A model generated the notes under the pieces. The model had not been told where the DNA came from, did not search any database, and saw only the letters and a list, made by a program, of their open reading frames with translations. A stretch of 64,000 bases of DNA from Protopterus annectens (taxonomy: Eukaryota > Chordata > Ceratodontiformes > Protopteridae), in NCBI RefSeq assembly GCF_019279795.1, contig NC_056732.1:1071281438-1071345437 (forward strand), given 5' to 3'. Each line of letters opens with the position of its first letter. Within the stretch, counting starts at the first letter, position 1. The position numbers and the translations under genes are program-made. Shown here in pieces: positions 9,960-19,689 of this stretch.

Positions 9960-10574
9960 CCTGCTAAGAATTTACAGTGCCCCATCAACTCGTCCAGGTT
10001 CCTTGTCAACAGTGTCATAGAGGTGCTCTGTTTCACATGACTTGGCAGCCTGTTCCAAAGATGCAGCAGTCACTGGGATACAAACCGTTCCTCCAACATG
10101 CCCTATTCAAATTGCAGACTGTATTTAGGTTCCTAGAACGCGTAGCTCTAGTCCTGTTTGACTGAAATTCATTAGTTTTGGGTCAGAAATTGCTCTGTAA
10201 GACACACATATGTCTCCGCTAAGAAGTCTATACGATACAGAGTATAGTGACAGGGACTTTAGTTGGTCTGTGTAAGGCATATGCTGGTGTCCCTTGATCT
10301 TCTTAGTTAGAAACTTCTGAGGTCTCTCCAATTGCTGCAGGTGCTTTGTACTGTATGTGCTGAAGTGGGTGTTGTACTCCATTATGGTCCTGATTAGTGA
10401 CGAGTACAGAGGGGTTATAACCTCCTTTGCTACTCATGTAGAGCCATGGTGGTCAACGTTAAGGTCGCAATCAACTTGTGATCCCAGATCTCTTACCACT
10501 TTGTAGGTACATAGGGTATTGTTAATTTGATAGTGTTAAGGGACATTGTTTTTACCAAAGAGAATGACTATGTA
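9960..10574 (-). pseudogene. LINE reverse transcriptase, C-terminal part
   Basis: From high to low coordinates it reads VILFGKNN, VVRDLGSQVD, then IMEYNTHFSTYSTKHLQQLE (the usual segment after the RT palm). KSLSLYSVSYRLLSGDICVSYRAISDP follows in shorter blocks. It ends in another frame with LWNRLPSHVKQST and LTRNLDELMG. The same ending occurs at 27090-27200 and 30330-30450, so all belong to one LINE family. There is one stop in the last block and a frameshift near 10125. It continues directly from the RT part beginning at 14816. Confidence 0.75.
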
Positions 10575-10588
10575 TTTCTTTGCATTCA
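10575..10588. repeat. 14-bp target-site duplication, left copy
   Basis: TTTCTTTGCATTCA here is identical to 14802-14815. The two copies flank the Penelope-like element B1 and are part of the LINE coding sequence (complement reads LNAKK). Confidence 0.88.
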
Positions 10589-10600
10589 AAAGAAATTAAA

Positions 10601-10778
10601 AAAGGCCAAACAAACCAAATAAAATAAAGAAAAATAATGGCAGGCAGAGTCCCAAAATGCACTGGACACCAGTATAGTATTAAAAACAAGAATTTAATGT
10701 TGGATAAAAACATAAATAAATAAATGTGTGCGCTTTTGTTAAACCTGTGTTAACTTCATCAGACAAGGTTAAAATGCT
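10601..10778 (-). repeat. Inverted pseudo-LTR of Penelope B1 (5' side)
   Basis: The complement of this stretch matches 14641-14801 almost end to end: GCATTTTAACCTTG, then the hammerhead-like core, a TTTATTTATTT run, GTTTTTAATACTATACTGG and GGGACTCTGCCTGCC. Its presence in inverse orientation at the 5' end is the known, odd terminal arrangement of Penelope-like elements. Confidence 0.8.
10733..10762 (-). ncRNA. Hammerhead-ribozyme-like core in inverted pseudo-LTR
   Basis: The complement reads CTGATGA, then a stem of GTTAA pairing with TTAAC, then AAAAGCGC. The GAAA box has G changed to A here, while the other terminus (14656-14684) keeps GAAA. It is likely inactive in this copy. Confidence 0.45.
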
Positions 10779-10899
10779 GGTCTATACTTGTATAAATCCT
10801 ATAGTGTTCAAATTTCATGCTGTTATATTCGTGGTCATCACTGCCTGCCAGTATTTTTCTTTATTTTATTTGGTTTGGCTTTTTTTTCATTTCTTCAGT

Positions 10900-12424
10900 T
10901 TGTTTCATGGCTTCTGGCAGCATGGAGTTCCCTGGCACACCAACTGTTGACCAAGGGCAAGAAGGAACTGAAATGGACACCGGTCATCTTACGGCTCCAA
11001 TTTTGCAACTAACTCAATGGATGGACTGTTTGTACCGACATGTGGGACTCAACAGGAGCACTAATGTTCTTGAGCATTTGAACTCGCATAGGGAGGCTAG
11101 CGAGCAACCAACGAATTTCAACAATACCCCCCATGTCTTGATTCCGGCTTACTTCAAGACGCAGAGCTGGGACAGGAGGGTACAACTTGTTTGCACATGT
11201 CGGAAGCAAGAGTATCTGAAAACAGGAGCTTTCAGAACTCAGTAAGAGTGAACAGACATAAACAAGCCTTTAACAAAAATATTCCTCAGCTTGAGGAGTG
11301 GTTACAGAACAGAGTTTCACTCAACAGAAGCACCGTACACAAAGCTCCTTCTTTGGAAGGTAAGCTCAATGATTTTGACCTTAAGTTATCACGCTGCAAG
11401 AAACTACAATTGGAAAATGCCTACCTAAAGGAATGCAGAAGGCTTAAAGTGGTTCCCAAAGGTTTAAGAGTCTGGCATTTTCCTACAGGCTTGTAGCATG
11501 ACTCTGTGTACTGTGACTTAGTTTACCTTTTTGACAAATGTGGGCTTGAATTACTAGAGCTCCTTATTAAGCACAATAATAGTGAACTAGAATTTTTATT
11601 TAAAGACCTTGCAACTTTGGATGCAGCTATTCATGATGACCATGAATATAACAGCATGAGATTTGAAGACTACGCTAATGGTACAGCCTACCCAAAACCT
11701 CCTGGTTCTTATAGAAAGTTTAAAGATCCACGTGCGGAAAGTAGAAATCATCCACCATATCCTCTGGAAGTAATGGACAATAATGAATGTAGGTTCGAAG
11801 AATCTGATCATGTAACCTTAAATTATGATAAAGAATATCCAGAACTCAGGAGGAATGACAGAATCAAACAAGTGTCACTACAATAGCCAGCAACCCCAAG
11901 CAGGGTTTCAACCCCAGGGTTTTCAGGGAGCCAGGCAAAAGAACAGAAACTGGAGGGCTTAGCTCTTTCGGTGGGCCTTTCTGCCGACAATGCTAATGTT
12001 GATGACTTTTGTACTAATTAATGTATTCAAGTAACTATGGATTTTGAACAGGGAACAAACACTTACACAGTGGCTCTTAACCACCAGAAAGATTTTTCAG
12101 TGTATAATTACTCCACTTCGTGTATTAATGAAATTCTAGCTGACTTACTTTCTAAGGAAGGAGTTTTGTACCCACTAGAAAATTCAGTGATATAGATACA
12201 ATGATATACCATAAACTTTATTTAAGCAAGTTGAACTTGAATTTCTTATATGGTACTACTCCACAAGTTAATGGTAGTGAAGACAATATTTTTAAAATTA
12301 GTTCTGCCTACAACCCCCTCTACACTCAAACTTGTAACATATGAAAACTTGTGTGAACCTGATCTGTATAATTTAAACAAAAGTAAACACAGGTCAGCTC
12401 AGACTCATTTCAACATGAATAAGA
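10900..12424 (+). pseudogene. Penelope B1 N-terminal ORF region, broken
   Basis: Open stretches at 10910-11245, 11191-11496, 11506-11886 and 12250-12459 lie in two frames. They lead directly into the reverse transcriptase and are best read as the N-terminal part of the same polyprotein. Segments such as WLQNRVSLNRSTVHK and EFLFKDLATLDAAIHDDHEY look coding but match no domain that I can name. The TAG at about 11494 and at least three frameshifts break it. The start codon is uncertain; ATG at 10922 (MEFPGTP) is a candidate, lying just after the direct repeat. Confidence 0.5.
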
Positions 12425-13300
12425 GTGAACATGACAGTCTACCAAGTATTGCAACCTGATAAAGGGGGAGGGGTGGTAATTATGGATTCTTTCACATACA
12501 ATACTAAGATGTTGACCATCTTAGATAGAGCAAATTATACAGAGGTGTCCCTTAATGAGTTAAATACTGCATACAGGAAAAGTTACAATCAACTCACAAA
12601 CATATTTTTAGAGAAAAGGATAGACCTTTCCTTGTACAACTACTTGAAAATTATTAGTCGAAGGATCCCAGTGTTTTTTGGCATCCCTAAAATCCACAAG
12701 GGCCTCTCAGATCCCCCTATGAGACCCTTAGTGGATGGAAGGGATTCCATCACCACTGCTTGTGCCCAATTCCTTGCCTAGGAGCTTAAGAAAATACTGC
12801 AAAATGAAAATCAGATTTGCAAGGATTCCTGGACCTTTTTAGAACAGGTCAACAAAATTGATTATAATGTAAAAGATATAATGGTCACAATGGACGTGAA
12901 AGACTTGTATGCCTTCATTCCACAAGAAACCGGCCTCGACTGGGTTGGTGATTTATTGTTGCAACATAAAGTTAACTAGGAGAAAATTAATTTAATTCTT
13001 GAATTGTTGGAAATTGTTTTAAGAAATAACTACTTCTCCTTTAATGACAGATAATTTTTGCAAACTATTGGAGTGGCCATGGGATCAGCTTGTGGGGGGG
13101 CATTTGCGAACATGGTCATGGCTTACTGGGAGAGGAACTATGTATTTCAGTCTCATCATTATTCTAATGTTAAGCTGTACTATAGGTATCAAGATGACAT
13201 CAGTCTGATATAGAAAGTGTCTTTTTCCTGAACTAGAGCAATTTTTGGGATATCTCAACACCACTACCACGTTTTTGGAGCTCACTGAGGTTATTAACCC
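12425..13300 (+). pseudogene. Penelope B1 reverse transcriptase
   Basis: The fingers begin with QPDKGGGVVIMDS, the characteristic Penelope opening, then FFGIPKIHKGLSDPPMRPLVDG. Motif A is TMDVKDLY near 12890-12912, motif B is VAMGSACGGAFANM near 13073-13115, and motif C is RYQDD near 13185-13200 (usually RYIDD). Stops fall after the fingers (about 12779), in the linker (about 12977 and 13050) and after motif C. A frameshift then leads into the thumb frame at 13245. It would copy its own RNA at a nicked target; here it is dead. Confidence 0.82.
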
Positions 13301-14240
13301 AGACCACATGGACTACATTGATGTCCATTTGTATAAAGATACACACAATGGAAAGCATGCTACTAGAATCCACAGGAAAGAAACCTACTCAAACTCTTTC
13401 TTGCACTACACCAGCTCCCATCCTAAGCACCAAAAGAGGTTAGTGGTAAAAGGGCAATTAGAGCTGCCCGCATGATCTCTGGAGAAGAGGATTTCCTCTT
13501 GGAGTGCAATAACTTAAAATCAGTTTTTAAGGAGGGCTTATCCAGCCGAATTGCTTAATGAACTTATGAACGAAGTTATAGATAAAAGAAGAGTAGGTTA
13601 CTTTAAGCCCACAGTAGGTGAACATGCATCAGATGACAGCTCACTTCAGATTGAGCTGGGAAGATCTGTGCTGAACAGCAGCCCATTCCTTAGATCAATG
13701 GTGTTCACATTCAGCTCTGACTCGCATAACCTGTTGTCAATCTTCTATAAAAATTGGGACATCTTGATGGAGGACTTGGACATCAAGACTCATTTAGGTG
13801 AAAGACCAACAGTTACATACAGGAGGGGTTCAAACTTGAAAGATCTCTTAACGAAAGGATCTACTTACAATACAACTAGCCGTATAAGGATGTACAAATG
13901 TGAGTCTTGTAAGTGGTGCCACAAAGTTAAAACAGGAACTAAATTTACAGTAAACAGCTTGGACTTGCACGTAAAAGGGAAATGCAATTGCCATTCTAAG
14001 GCAGTTGTCTACGTGGCCACATGTGACCAATGCCTAGCAATTTATGTAGGCAAAACAGAAAGAAAATTCAGTGTCAGGTTTAAGAACACAACTATGCTAT
14101 AAGAAAGAACAACACCAACAATGCACTAGTCAGGTACATCCAAGATAACACTGGCCACAACTTTAGGTTTATGGCAATTGACCACGTAGACATTAATAAG
14201 AAACCCTGAAGACTCCAGTTGGAGTTAAAGGAGCTGGCAA
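13245..14240 (+). pseudogene. Penelope B1 thumb and GIY-YIG endonuclease
   Basis: The thumb carries YIDVHLYKDT and the hallmark ETYSNSFLHYTSSHPKH. After one stop the frame at 13551-14102 runs through NLKDLLTKGS and a Cys cluster (CESCKWCHKV, then KGKCNC). It reaches the endonuclease core VVYVATC, then IYVGKTERKFSVRF. A 1-nt shift at about 14090 moves the remaining block (EHNYAIRKNNTNNALVRYIQ, then HNFRFMAIDHVD) into the next frame. The catalytic Tyr and Arg positions of GIY-YIG are retained. The CX2CX2C-like cluster before the domain is typical for Penelope-like elements. Confidence 0.82.
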
Positions 14241-14640
14241 ATCCTATTACACGCAGACAAATGGCCTGGAATTAATGACAGGATGTCCATCACTCCTGTT
14301 TTAAAATTAAAAGCCTGGGAAAGAAACAAAATATCATAAAGTACACTTTTTGGCACAAGCACTTTATTTGTATTAATTTCAAAATAGGCATTTTTGAAGT
14401 ATGAGACTTGAAGAAATACTATAACATATTAAACTGACTTGTTCTAGTTTTAGTCTCAGTTACAACTATTTCATAGATGTATGCACATATTAATACATTC
14501 ATAAAACTACCAATTCCAGCTGTTTTTTTATGACATCATAGTTCTAGTTGCAATTCAGTCACTAAGAAGTTAGAGGTTTTTCACTTTAGTCTCCCTTTGT
14601 CCAATCAGATTGATTTCACATTTATTTATATGTCTGTTTT

Positions 14641-14801
14641 GCATTTTAACCTTGTCTGATGAAGTTAACATATGTTTAATGAAAGCGTTCACATATTTAT
14701 TTATTTGTTGTTTTTATTAACATTAAATTTTTGTTTTTAATACTATACTGGTGCCTGGTATTTTTTGGGACTCTGCCTACCAGTATTTTTCTTTATTTTA
14801 T
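14641..14801 (+). repeat. 3' pseudo-LTR of Penelope B1
   Basis: This is the right terminus of the element, ending immediately before the target duplication at 14802. It is matched in reverse by 10601-10778, and its last part is matched directly by about 10845-10880. It contains the hammerhead-like core and a TTTATTTATTT run. Confidence 0.8.
14656..14684 (+). ncRNA. Hammerhead-ribozyme-like core in 3' pseudo-LTR
   Basis: It shows CTGATGA, a short stem-forming segment (AACAT and ATGTT), then GAAA followed by GCGTT. This is the order of the conserved hammerhead core: CUGAUGA, stem II, GAAA, then stem III. Hammerheads in Penelope pseudo-LTRs have been described. Stem II is short and stems I and III are hard to judge by eye, so activity is unknown. 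Confidence 0.55.
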
Positions 14802-14815
14802 TTTCTTTGCATTCA
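14802..14815. repeat. 14-bp target-site duplication, right copy
   Basis: TTTCTTTGCATTCA is identical to 10575-10588. The LINE RT reading frame continues from here to higher coordinates on the complement. Confidence 0.88.
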
Positions 14816-15670
14816 GTTTGAGACCATGACAAAGACACCAGTCGTTGGTCTGTGTAAGGCCCTACTGAAGTATACTGACATCATCCGGAGATTCAATAAC
14901 TGCACCCAGTTTGCAGTCTGCAAACTTAGTCAGCCACAGACTCTTAGTTTTGTCCTGAGCTTCTGAGAAGTATATACCAAACAGTTGGGGGCCCAGCACT
15001 GACCCTTGTGGCACCCAGCTGGTGACAGGTCTGCTGGTTGATGTGGTGTCATCCACTTTGATAGTGTGTGACCAGTTTATGAGGCAGCTGGCAACCCATC
15101 TTACAACAAAGGGGTTTACATTGTTTGCTAAGTTTATTGGTAATCCCAGAGTGTGGGATTTGCCAAGTCAAGGTATGCTGTGCGCACAGATATGCCCTCG
15201 TCAATGGCCTTGGTAACATCTTCAAAGAAATCCACCAGGCCTAACAGGCAGGATCTGCCCTTGAAGCTGAACTGGGTTGGATCCAGGGTTTGGAGGTCAC
15301 CTATGTCTTTATTTATGAGATCCATAATATGTTCTATGACTTTACAGATGAGGCTGGTCAGACTTATGGGTCTATAATTTCCTGGGTTTGTTGCTAAGTC
15401 ACCTTTGTGGATGGGAATAACTGCTGCTGTTCTCCATTCCACAGGAACAAAGCCTGTGGTCAGGCTGTGATTGAATAGGGTACTTAATGGCAATGCTAGT
15501 TCATGTTTTAGTTTGTTTAGAAGACAGCCTGGGATGCCGTCTGGTCCCACAGAGGCTGTGTTATTTTGTCTTACACAAGGCTTTAATGGACTGCTCTTTG
15601 GATATGTATGTATGTATGTGTGTATGTGTGTGTGCATGTGTGTGTGTGTGTGGGGGGTTGGGGACAAATG
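14816..15670 (-). pseudogene. LINE reverse transcriptase, N-terminal and palm part
   Basis: On the complement, VGPDGIPGCLLNKLK and AAVIPIHKGD, then NYRPISLTSLICKVIEHIM, are the standard fingers and motif 1-2 blocks of CR1/L2-like RTs. FKGRSCLLGLVDFFEDV and AYLDLA cover motif A, where the usual F/YxD pair is partly changed. Motif B is VPQGSVLGPQLFGIY. Motif C is FADCKLGAV, where the normal FADD has become FADC, so a catalytic Asp is lost. A frameshift separates the two halves near 15134. A (TG)n microsatellite interrupts the upstream linker. Confidence 0.8.
15603..15652. repeat. (TATG)n/(TG)n microsatellite
   Basis: Alternating TATG and TG units form a simple repeat within the LINE RT upstream region. 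It encodes only the His/Thr-rich low-complexity start of the local frame. Confidence 0.85.
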
Positions 15671-15699
15671 TTTGTGATAAGTCTGAGGGATAAGGGAGT

Positions 15700-16890
15700 G
15701 AAATTTTCATCAACTCTGTCCGCTAACACTGGGATCAGTGTATGTGATACCATTAGTCATTAGTTTGGCACATGCTTGAGTCCTACCTTTTTGGCTATGT
15801 ACGTAGCTGTAAAAGGCCTTATGGTTATCCTTGGCTGTGATTCCTAAATCTTTCTGAAAGTTACCCTCAGAGGATCTGATACATTGTCTGTTTTGCCTGT
15901 TGCGGCTGATGACGGTCCTTTTCCATTGTTGGGGCTTCACCTTAGTTTTCTCAGACAACAACTTTTTGTGTCTGTTGTAAAGTTTGCTTTGCTGATACTG
16001 GATGTCAACCAGGGCAGCTTGTTTTCACTTGGGGCTCTGGCTTTAATTCTCTGGAAAAGCAGAGTCTATAAACTTATAGAAGTGACTACAGGGTTTTGGT
16101 GTAGTTACCAAAACTACAGATGGGGATAGATCTTGGAAGGCATTTATACCTTTCCCCTAGGTGGGTATAGTTTGCTTTGGTGAAGTTTTTTAGTCGGACT
16201 TCGCTCTTTGTGAGTTCTGGTGTTAGTACCAGTTTGAAGGCGACTGACTTGTGGTCAGATCTGACTAATGATGGTCCGACAGTTGCAGTGGTACATCTGT
16301 TTGTCATGTTAGTAAAGACCAGATCTAGTATGTTTGTTCCTCTTGTTGGGGTTTACACAATTTGTTCCAGGGCATTTGAGTTAAAGTCAAGGAACTCCTG
16401 CACTAGTGAGTTAGGGCTAGAGTAGGTTTCCAAGTTGATGGTGGGATAACTGAAATTCTCCATGACCAGAGTGTTTGGCAATATTTGGATAAACTCCAGT
16501 TTGGTCAAGAAAGCCTCATGCGTATCATGATCCATGGAGGGGGATCTATAACTAGCTATGACTTGAATGGGGGTCTTACCCACAGTAATCTGAACTTGGA
16601 GTAACTCTATGTAGTTGCCCACTCTAACCAGTCGGGAGGTGAATTTATCCTTAATATAGATAGAAACACTGCTTCCGTTGGTTCGCACATGTTCGTTTTG
16701 CAGTCTGAAGGTGAGAAAGCTATTGTAGCCTTGCACAGCTGGGGTACTCTGAGGTTTTGAGCCAGGTTTCTGTGACTTCACAAACATCTACATCCTCCAG
16801 TGACAGAAGTGCTTCCAGGGTGTGCAGTTTTTTGTTTAAACTCCTAGAGTTCAGCAGCATAACCCTTATTTTGGTATGGTTGGCAATTTT
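15700..16890 (-). pseudogene. LINE AP-endonuclease domain and linker to RT
   Basis: From high to low coordinates: IRVMLLNSRSL and the catalytic-Glu block VTETWL (about 16780-16880), SVSIYIKDKF, VQITVGKTPIQVIASYRSPS (Tyr block), and VMENFSYP where intact copies read GDFN. SDHKSVAFKL follows (about 16240-16270) and gives the terminal His block. A Lys/Arg-rich linker with KDLGITAKDNHKAFYSYV at 15710-15961 joins it to the RT. The domain nicks target DNA to start target-primed reverse transcription. Frameshifts at about 16350 and 15970 and the loss of the GD pair make it non-functional. Confidence 0.78.
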
Positions 16891-17735
16891 CATGTCAACA
16901 ATTTTGTTTTTCAGATCTTGCCTAAAAAAAGGCACTATGGGGGAGGTAAGAGCCTTTAACAGCAGCCAAAAGTCTAGTGGTGCCAGGTGCAAACCATCTC
17001 TGGCAAAGCAGCAAGGTTTGCCGACCATGCCATCCCAGGCTGACTGAAACTGGATCCCCTTTGAATGACACAAAAAACTAACCCAATTATTGAAATTGAT
17101 CATTTTTTGTTTATACTGTGGCATCATTCTTGGTGAGGGTAATATGCTACTCAAGGCAAGGGACATACCTGCCTGGGACACATACTCAGAGCTCAATCAT
17201 GTCTCTCTTCATACAGTCCAGTGAGGTACATCTCAGGTCATTCACTCTAACATGAGCTATAATAGAGTCATAATAGTACTTATTGTTGAGAGACCTGACT
17301 GCATGTTTGATCTGACGAATCCTGGCACTGGACAGGCAGCTGACCATGATTTTCTCCTAATCTAACCTGGTGAGTGGGACATCTGTGTGTCTCACTATGG
17401 AGTCTCCAAAGACAAGAAAATTTTGTTTTTGAGTGTTAGCCTTAAGGACTTGGTATGCGAGAGATTGGTGTTCCTGTATGCCTTGGATGCTGTGGGAACT
17501 ACATTAGTTATAGCAGTCTTTTGTTTTGGAGGTCTCTGGTGTTTTGGTAAGTTTTTTGAGACCACCTTCATTTATGCTGATGTCTGTGTTGGATGCATGC
17601 TATGTGTATGAGTAGCGGCACTATGTGCATGAGTAGTGGTAGGTGAGTTGATAACCTCTTCAGTGTTACTGTTTCAAGTGTAAGAGAGGAGGGATTCAAG
17701 ATTCTTGGTGTAGCTACACCTCTCGCACACTGCAG
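16891..17735 (-). pseudogene. LINE SGNH-esterase-like domain (ORF1-type), joined to the endonuclease frame
   Basis: On the complement, CERCSYTKNLESLL gives a short zinc-like start (17660-17735). FGDSIVRHTDVP (about 17365-17400) supplies the GDS nucleophile block, IIAHVRVND (about 17235-17260) the degraded GTND block, and ARDGLHLAP (about 16985-17010) the DxxH block. These are the blocks of the esterase domain of CR1-type ORF1 proteins. At least one stop lies upstream (TRLD then stop). From 17196 downwards the frame runs without a stop through DGLHL into the endonuclease, so the two activities lie in one frame in this stretch. Confidence 0.7.
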
Positions 17736-17744
17736 TAGAGGGTT

Positions 17745-18184
17745 TACAATCAAAATTTTGAATGCTGTTATACAATTTTGATTGTCGAAAGGCAGTTTGT
17801 CAAAGTCTCATAACAACGATTCGAAAATATGTTGAACCTGCAACAGGGAATGCTAGTCGACATATTGACTGGAGATTGCACTACAGTGGGGACTGGGAAC
17901 TTTGCCCTTTTTCTCACTGTAGTGCGATGTCGGAGTTGTAATATACAAGTAGCAGGCTGTGCCCCACATGGGGTGCAGGGGCTTTCCTCTGCAAAACGTG
18001 TGTTGAACTTCACCGGATGTTGAGGTAAGTTCGAAAAATGTCAAGAATTCAAATTGAATTGCTGAAATGTTTATGTTTCGTTATTTTGATTGATTGATGT
18101 TAATTTCAACAATGTTTTTCGAGTAAATTACTCACAAAAACGTTTTTGAAATTTTGATAGTAAACTTTACTAGAGTGAGTTATT
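17745..18184. mobile_element. Foldback (MITE-like) element inside the LINE 5' region
   Basis: AGTAGAGGGTT at 17734-17744 recurs at 18185-18195, and the flanking LINE sequence joins smoothly across one copy. The ends are imperfect inverted repeats: TTTACAATCAAAATTTTG on the left and, read inward, GTTTACTATCAAAATTTC on the right. A second inverted pair surrounds GCACTACAGTG and CACTGTAGTGC near 17876-17930. The interior has the family core in reverse (ATATACAAGTAGCAGG, then CCCCACATGGGG). There is no coding capacity. The exact tip positions and the duplication length (8 to 11 bp) are uncertain. Confidence 0.6.
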
Positions 18185-18260
18185 AGTAGAGGGTTGCCAG
18201 TGTAAATGATGCAGTTGCAACCTGCCTCAACAGACCCAAGTCAACAAGGCTGGCAGGAGA

Positions 18261-19584
18261 AACAAGGGTAGTCCAACTGTCCATAATGCTAGGTTTGAAG
18301 AACTATTATCACAAAGGTGGTGCTTTCAGGATTGATCTAGGAGGTTCACTGCAGATAGGTTTTTCGGACGGGGTTTTTGACTGGTGGTTTAATAGGTCAC
18401 AGCTCACTAGAAATACTTCTTAAACCAGAGAAGTACTAAAGCTGAGGACTACACTAATGTACTACAGCTGTATCTAAGGGAAAAACTGTCAAAATTATCT
18501 GTCTGACTATGTTGTACAATTGCGAGGCAGGGCTCGGTACAGCACGATGCGCAGAAACCCACTCAACCACGGGCTTAAGTACCAGAGGCTAAAACCTTAA
18601 AATACTCAAAACAACCATTGAGAGTGCTTACTCCAAGCCCTAGAACAATCACCCTTCAGACAGGTTCCAACCAGCACACTTCTCTCAAGGTTGCAGAAAG
18701 GCCCCTTCCCATCAAAGATGGCTTGGAAAATGTGCTCAGAAAACAGCAGCCACTACAAACAGCCACATTTGCAGCAAACCAGTATCTAGACTATGCTACA
18801 GCTATTAGCTACAGTAACTTATGTAGGAAACATTAAAAAATGTTTTCCAGTGAGACGCTAAAGAATGTTTTAAACAGCAAACAAATCAGTTATTTAAGAC
18901 ACTGCTCGGCAGAGAAAAACATAACAAACCAAACAGATGCTTTGCAAACAGTGAAAAGTAGCAACAATTTGCAAAAAGTGAAAATATCAAAAAAAAGCTT
19001 TGCAAACAGTGAAAACAGCAAAAGCATATGATTTAACAGGCACAGTAAGGCAGACAAATGCATTACAAACAGTGCGGTTTAGTTTACACTATTAAAATAC
19101 ATTATTAAATAAGCAGAACACAATAAAAAAGTGCAATAGTTTAATCAAGCAAAAAAAAAAAAACAAGCAACTTCTGGTTTTTGGGAAGCTCAGAAGCCTC
19201 TAGTCATCTGACATCTCAGCTCAGAGGAAGACTGATTAAATTATTAATTAATGGGACAATGGAGTTTAGGAAATGCTAACAAGTAACTGGCATTCAATCT
19301 ATGGTAAAAAGATCCTGATCCAGCTTTCTAAAATGTAAAACTACAGCATGACACCTTAACTGGTATGTGACAGTCTAATCACAAATATGAATTTTGTGTT
19401 GGCCTAAAATGATAAAGAAAAACTTGCCATCCTTGTCATTGTCAAAATGCTTGTACTGAGTCTGGGGAAAGTGCTGTAGATCAATGTCTGGGTGGTATTT
19501 TTGACTGATTTTTTAACCTTCATTTTAAAACATATGTAGTAGTAGTATTTATTTTTCTAAGGCAATGTTTTCTTGTAATTTCAG
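18261..19584. other. Unassigned DNA with imperfect AAACAGTGAAAA repeats
   Basis: I recognise no gene. An open stretch at 18618-18836 has no familiar similarity. Between about 18940 and 19070 the unit GCAAACAGTGAAAA and variants occur four or five times, a degenerate short tandem repeat. Confidence 0.4.
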
Positions 19585-19689
19585 AACTTCAGCATGACTT
19601 GCCAGCAATTTTACAGTAAAAGTGCAACTGTATCTGTTATGATTGCTGCTACAGATGCCTCTCTTCTTGAAGATTCAAAAGCAGATTAG
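19585..19689 (+). other. Possible host terminal exon, unidentified
   Basis: A splice-acceptor-like pyrimidine tract (TTTTCTTGTAATTTCAG) precedes an open segment of 34 codons ending in TAG. The peptide begins NFSMTCQQFYSKSAT and ends LLEDSKAD. The composition looks protein-like and there is no transposon signature on either side for several hundred bases. I cannot identify the protein, no upstream exon is visible, and chance is a real alternative. Confidence 0.22.

Larger units (their letters stand above)
10589..14801 (+). mobile_element. Penelope-like element B1, about 4.2 kb, inserted into the LINE
   Basis: It is flanked by a 14-bp duplication. The left end (about 10601-10778) is the reverse complement of the right end (14641-14801). 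Just inside, near 10845-10880, lies a short direct copy of the extreme right end (CTGCCTGCCAGTATTTTTC). A long broken ORF (about 10900-14240) follows, with an N-terminal region, reverse transcriptase and GIY-YIG endonuclease. Mixed inverted and direct pseudo-LTRs are characteristic of Penelope-like elements. Stops and frameshifts inactivate this copy, but every domain is present, making it the most complete Penelope element of the window. Confidence 0.85.
9820..18260 (-). mobile_element. CR1/L2-like LINE, interrupted by a Penelope element and a foldback element
   Basis: On the complement the order is a 5' region (about 18260-17560), an esterase-like domain, an AP endonuclease and a reverse transcriptase, then a short 3' tail. 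Two later insertions split it. The foldback element at about 17745-18184 duplicated AGTAGAGGGTT. The 4.2-kb Penelope element at 10589-14801 duplicated 14 bp in the middle of the RT coding region. Removing the Penelope element restores the reading GLKLNAKK followed by VILFGKN, exactly as expected for a CR1/L2-like RT. The LINE has several stops and frameshifts and is dead. Clade placement between CR1 and L2 is unresolved by eye. Confidence 0.8.

Noticed and set aside
10726-11012. Hydrophobic overlapping frames that could look like small membrane proteins
   Set aside because: They arise from the TTTTATTT-rich pseudo-LTR of the Penelope element. Overlap in three frames and lack of conservation argue against genes.
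15153-15693. Plus-strand frames with Cys/Val-rich low complexity
   Set aside because: They are antisense of the LINE RT and a (TG)n microsatellite.
18618-18836. 72-codon frame as a host gene
   Set aside because: There is no recognisable similarity and no exon signals; left as unassigned.
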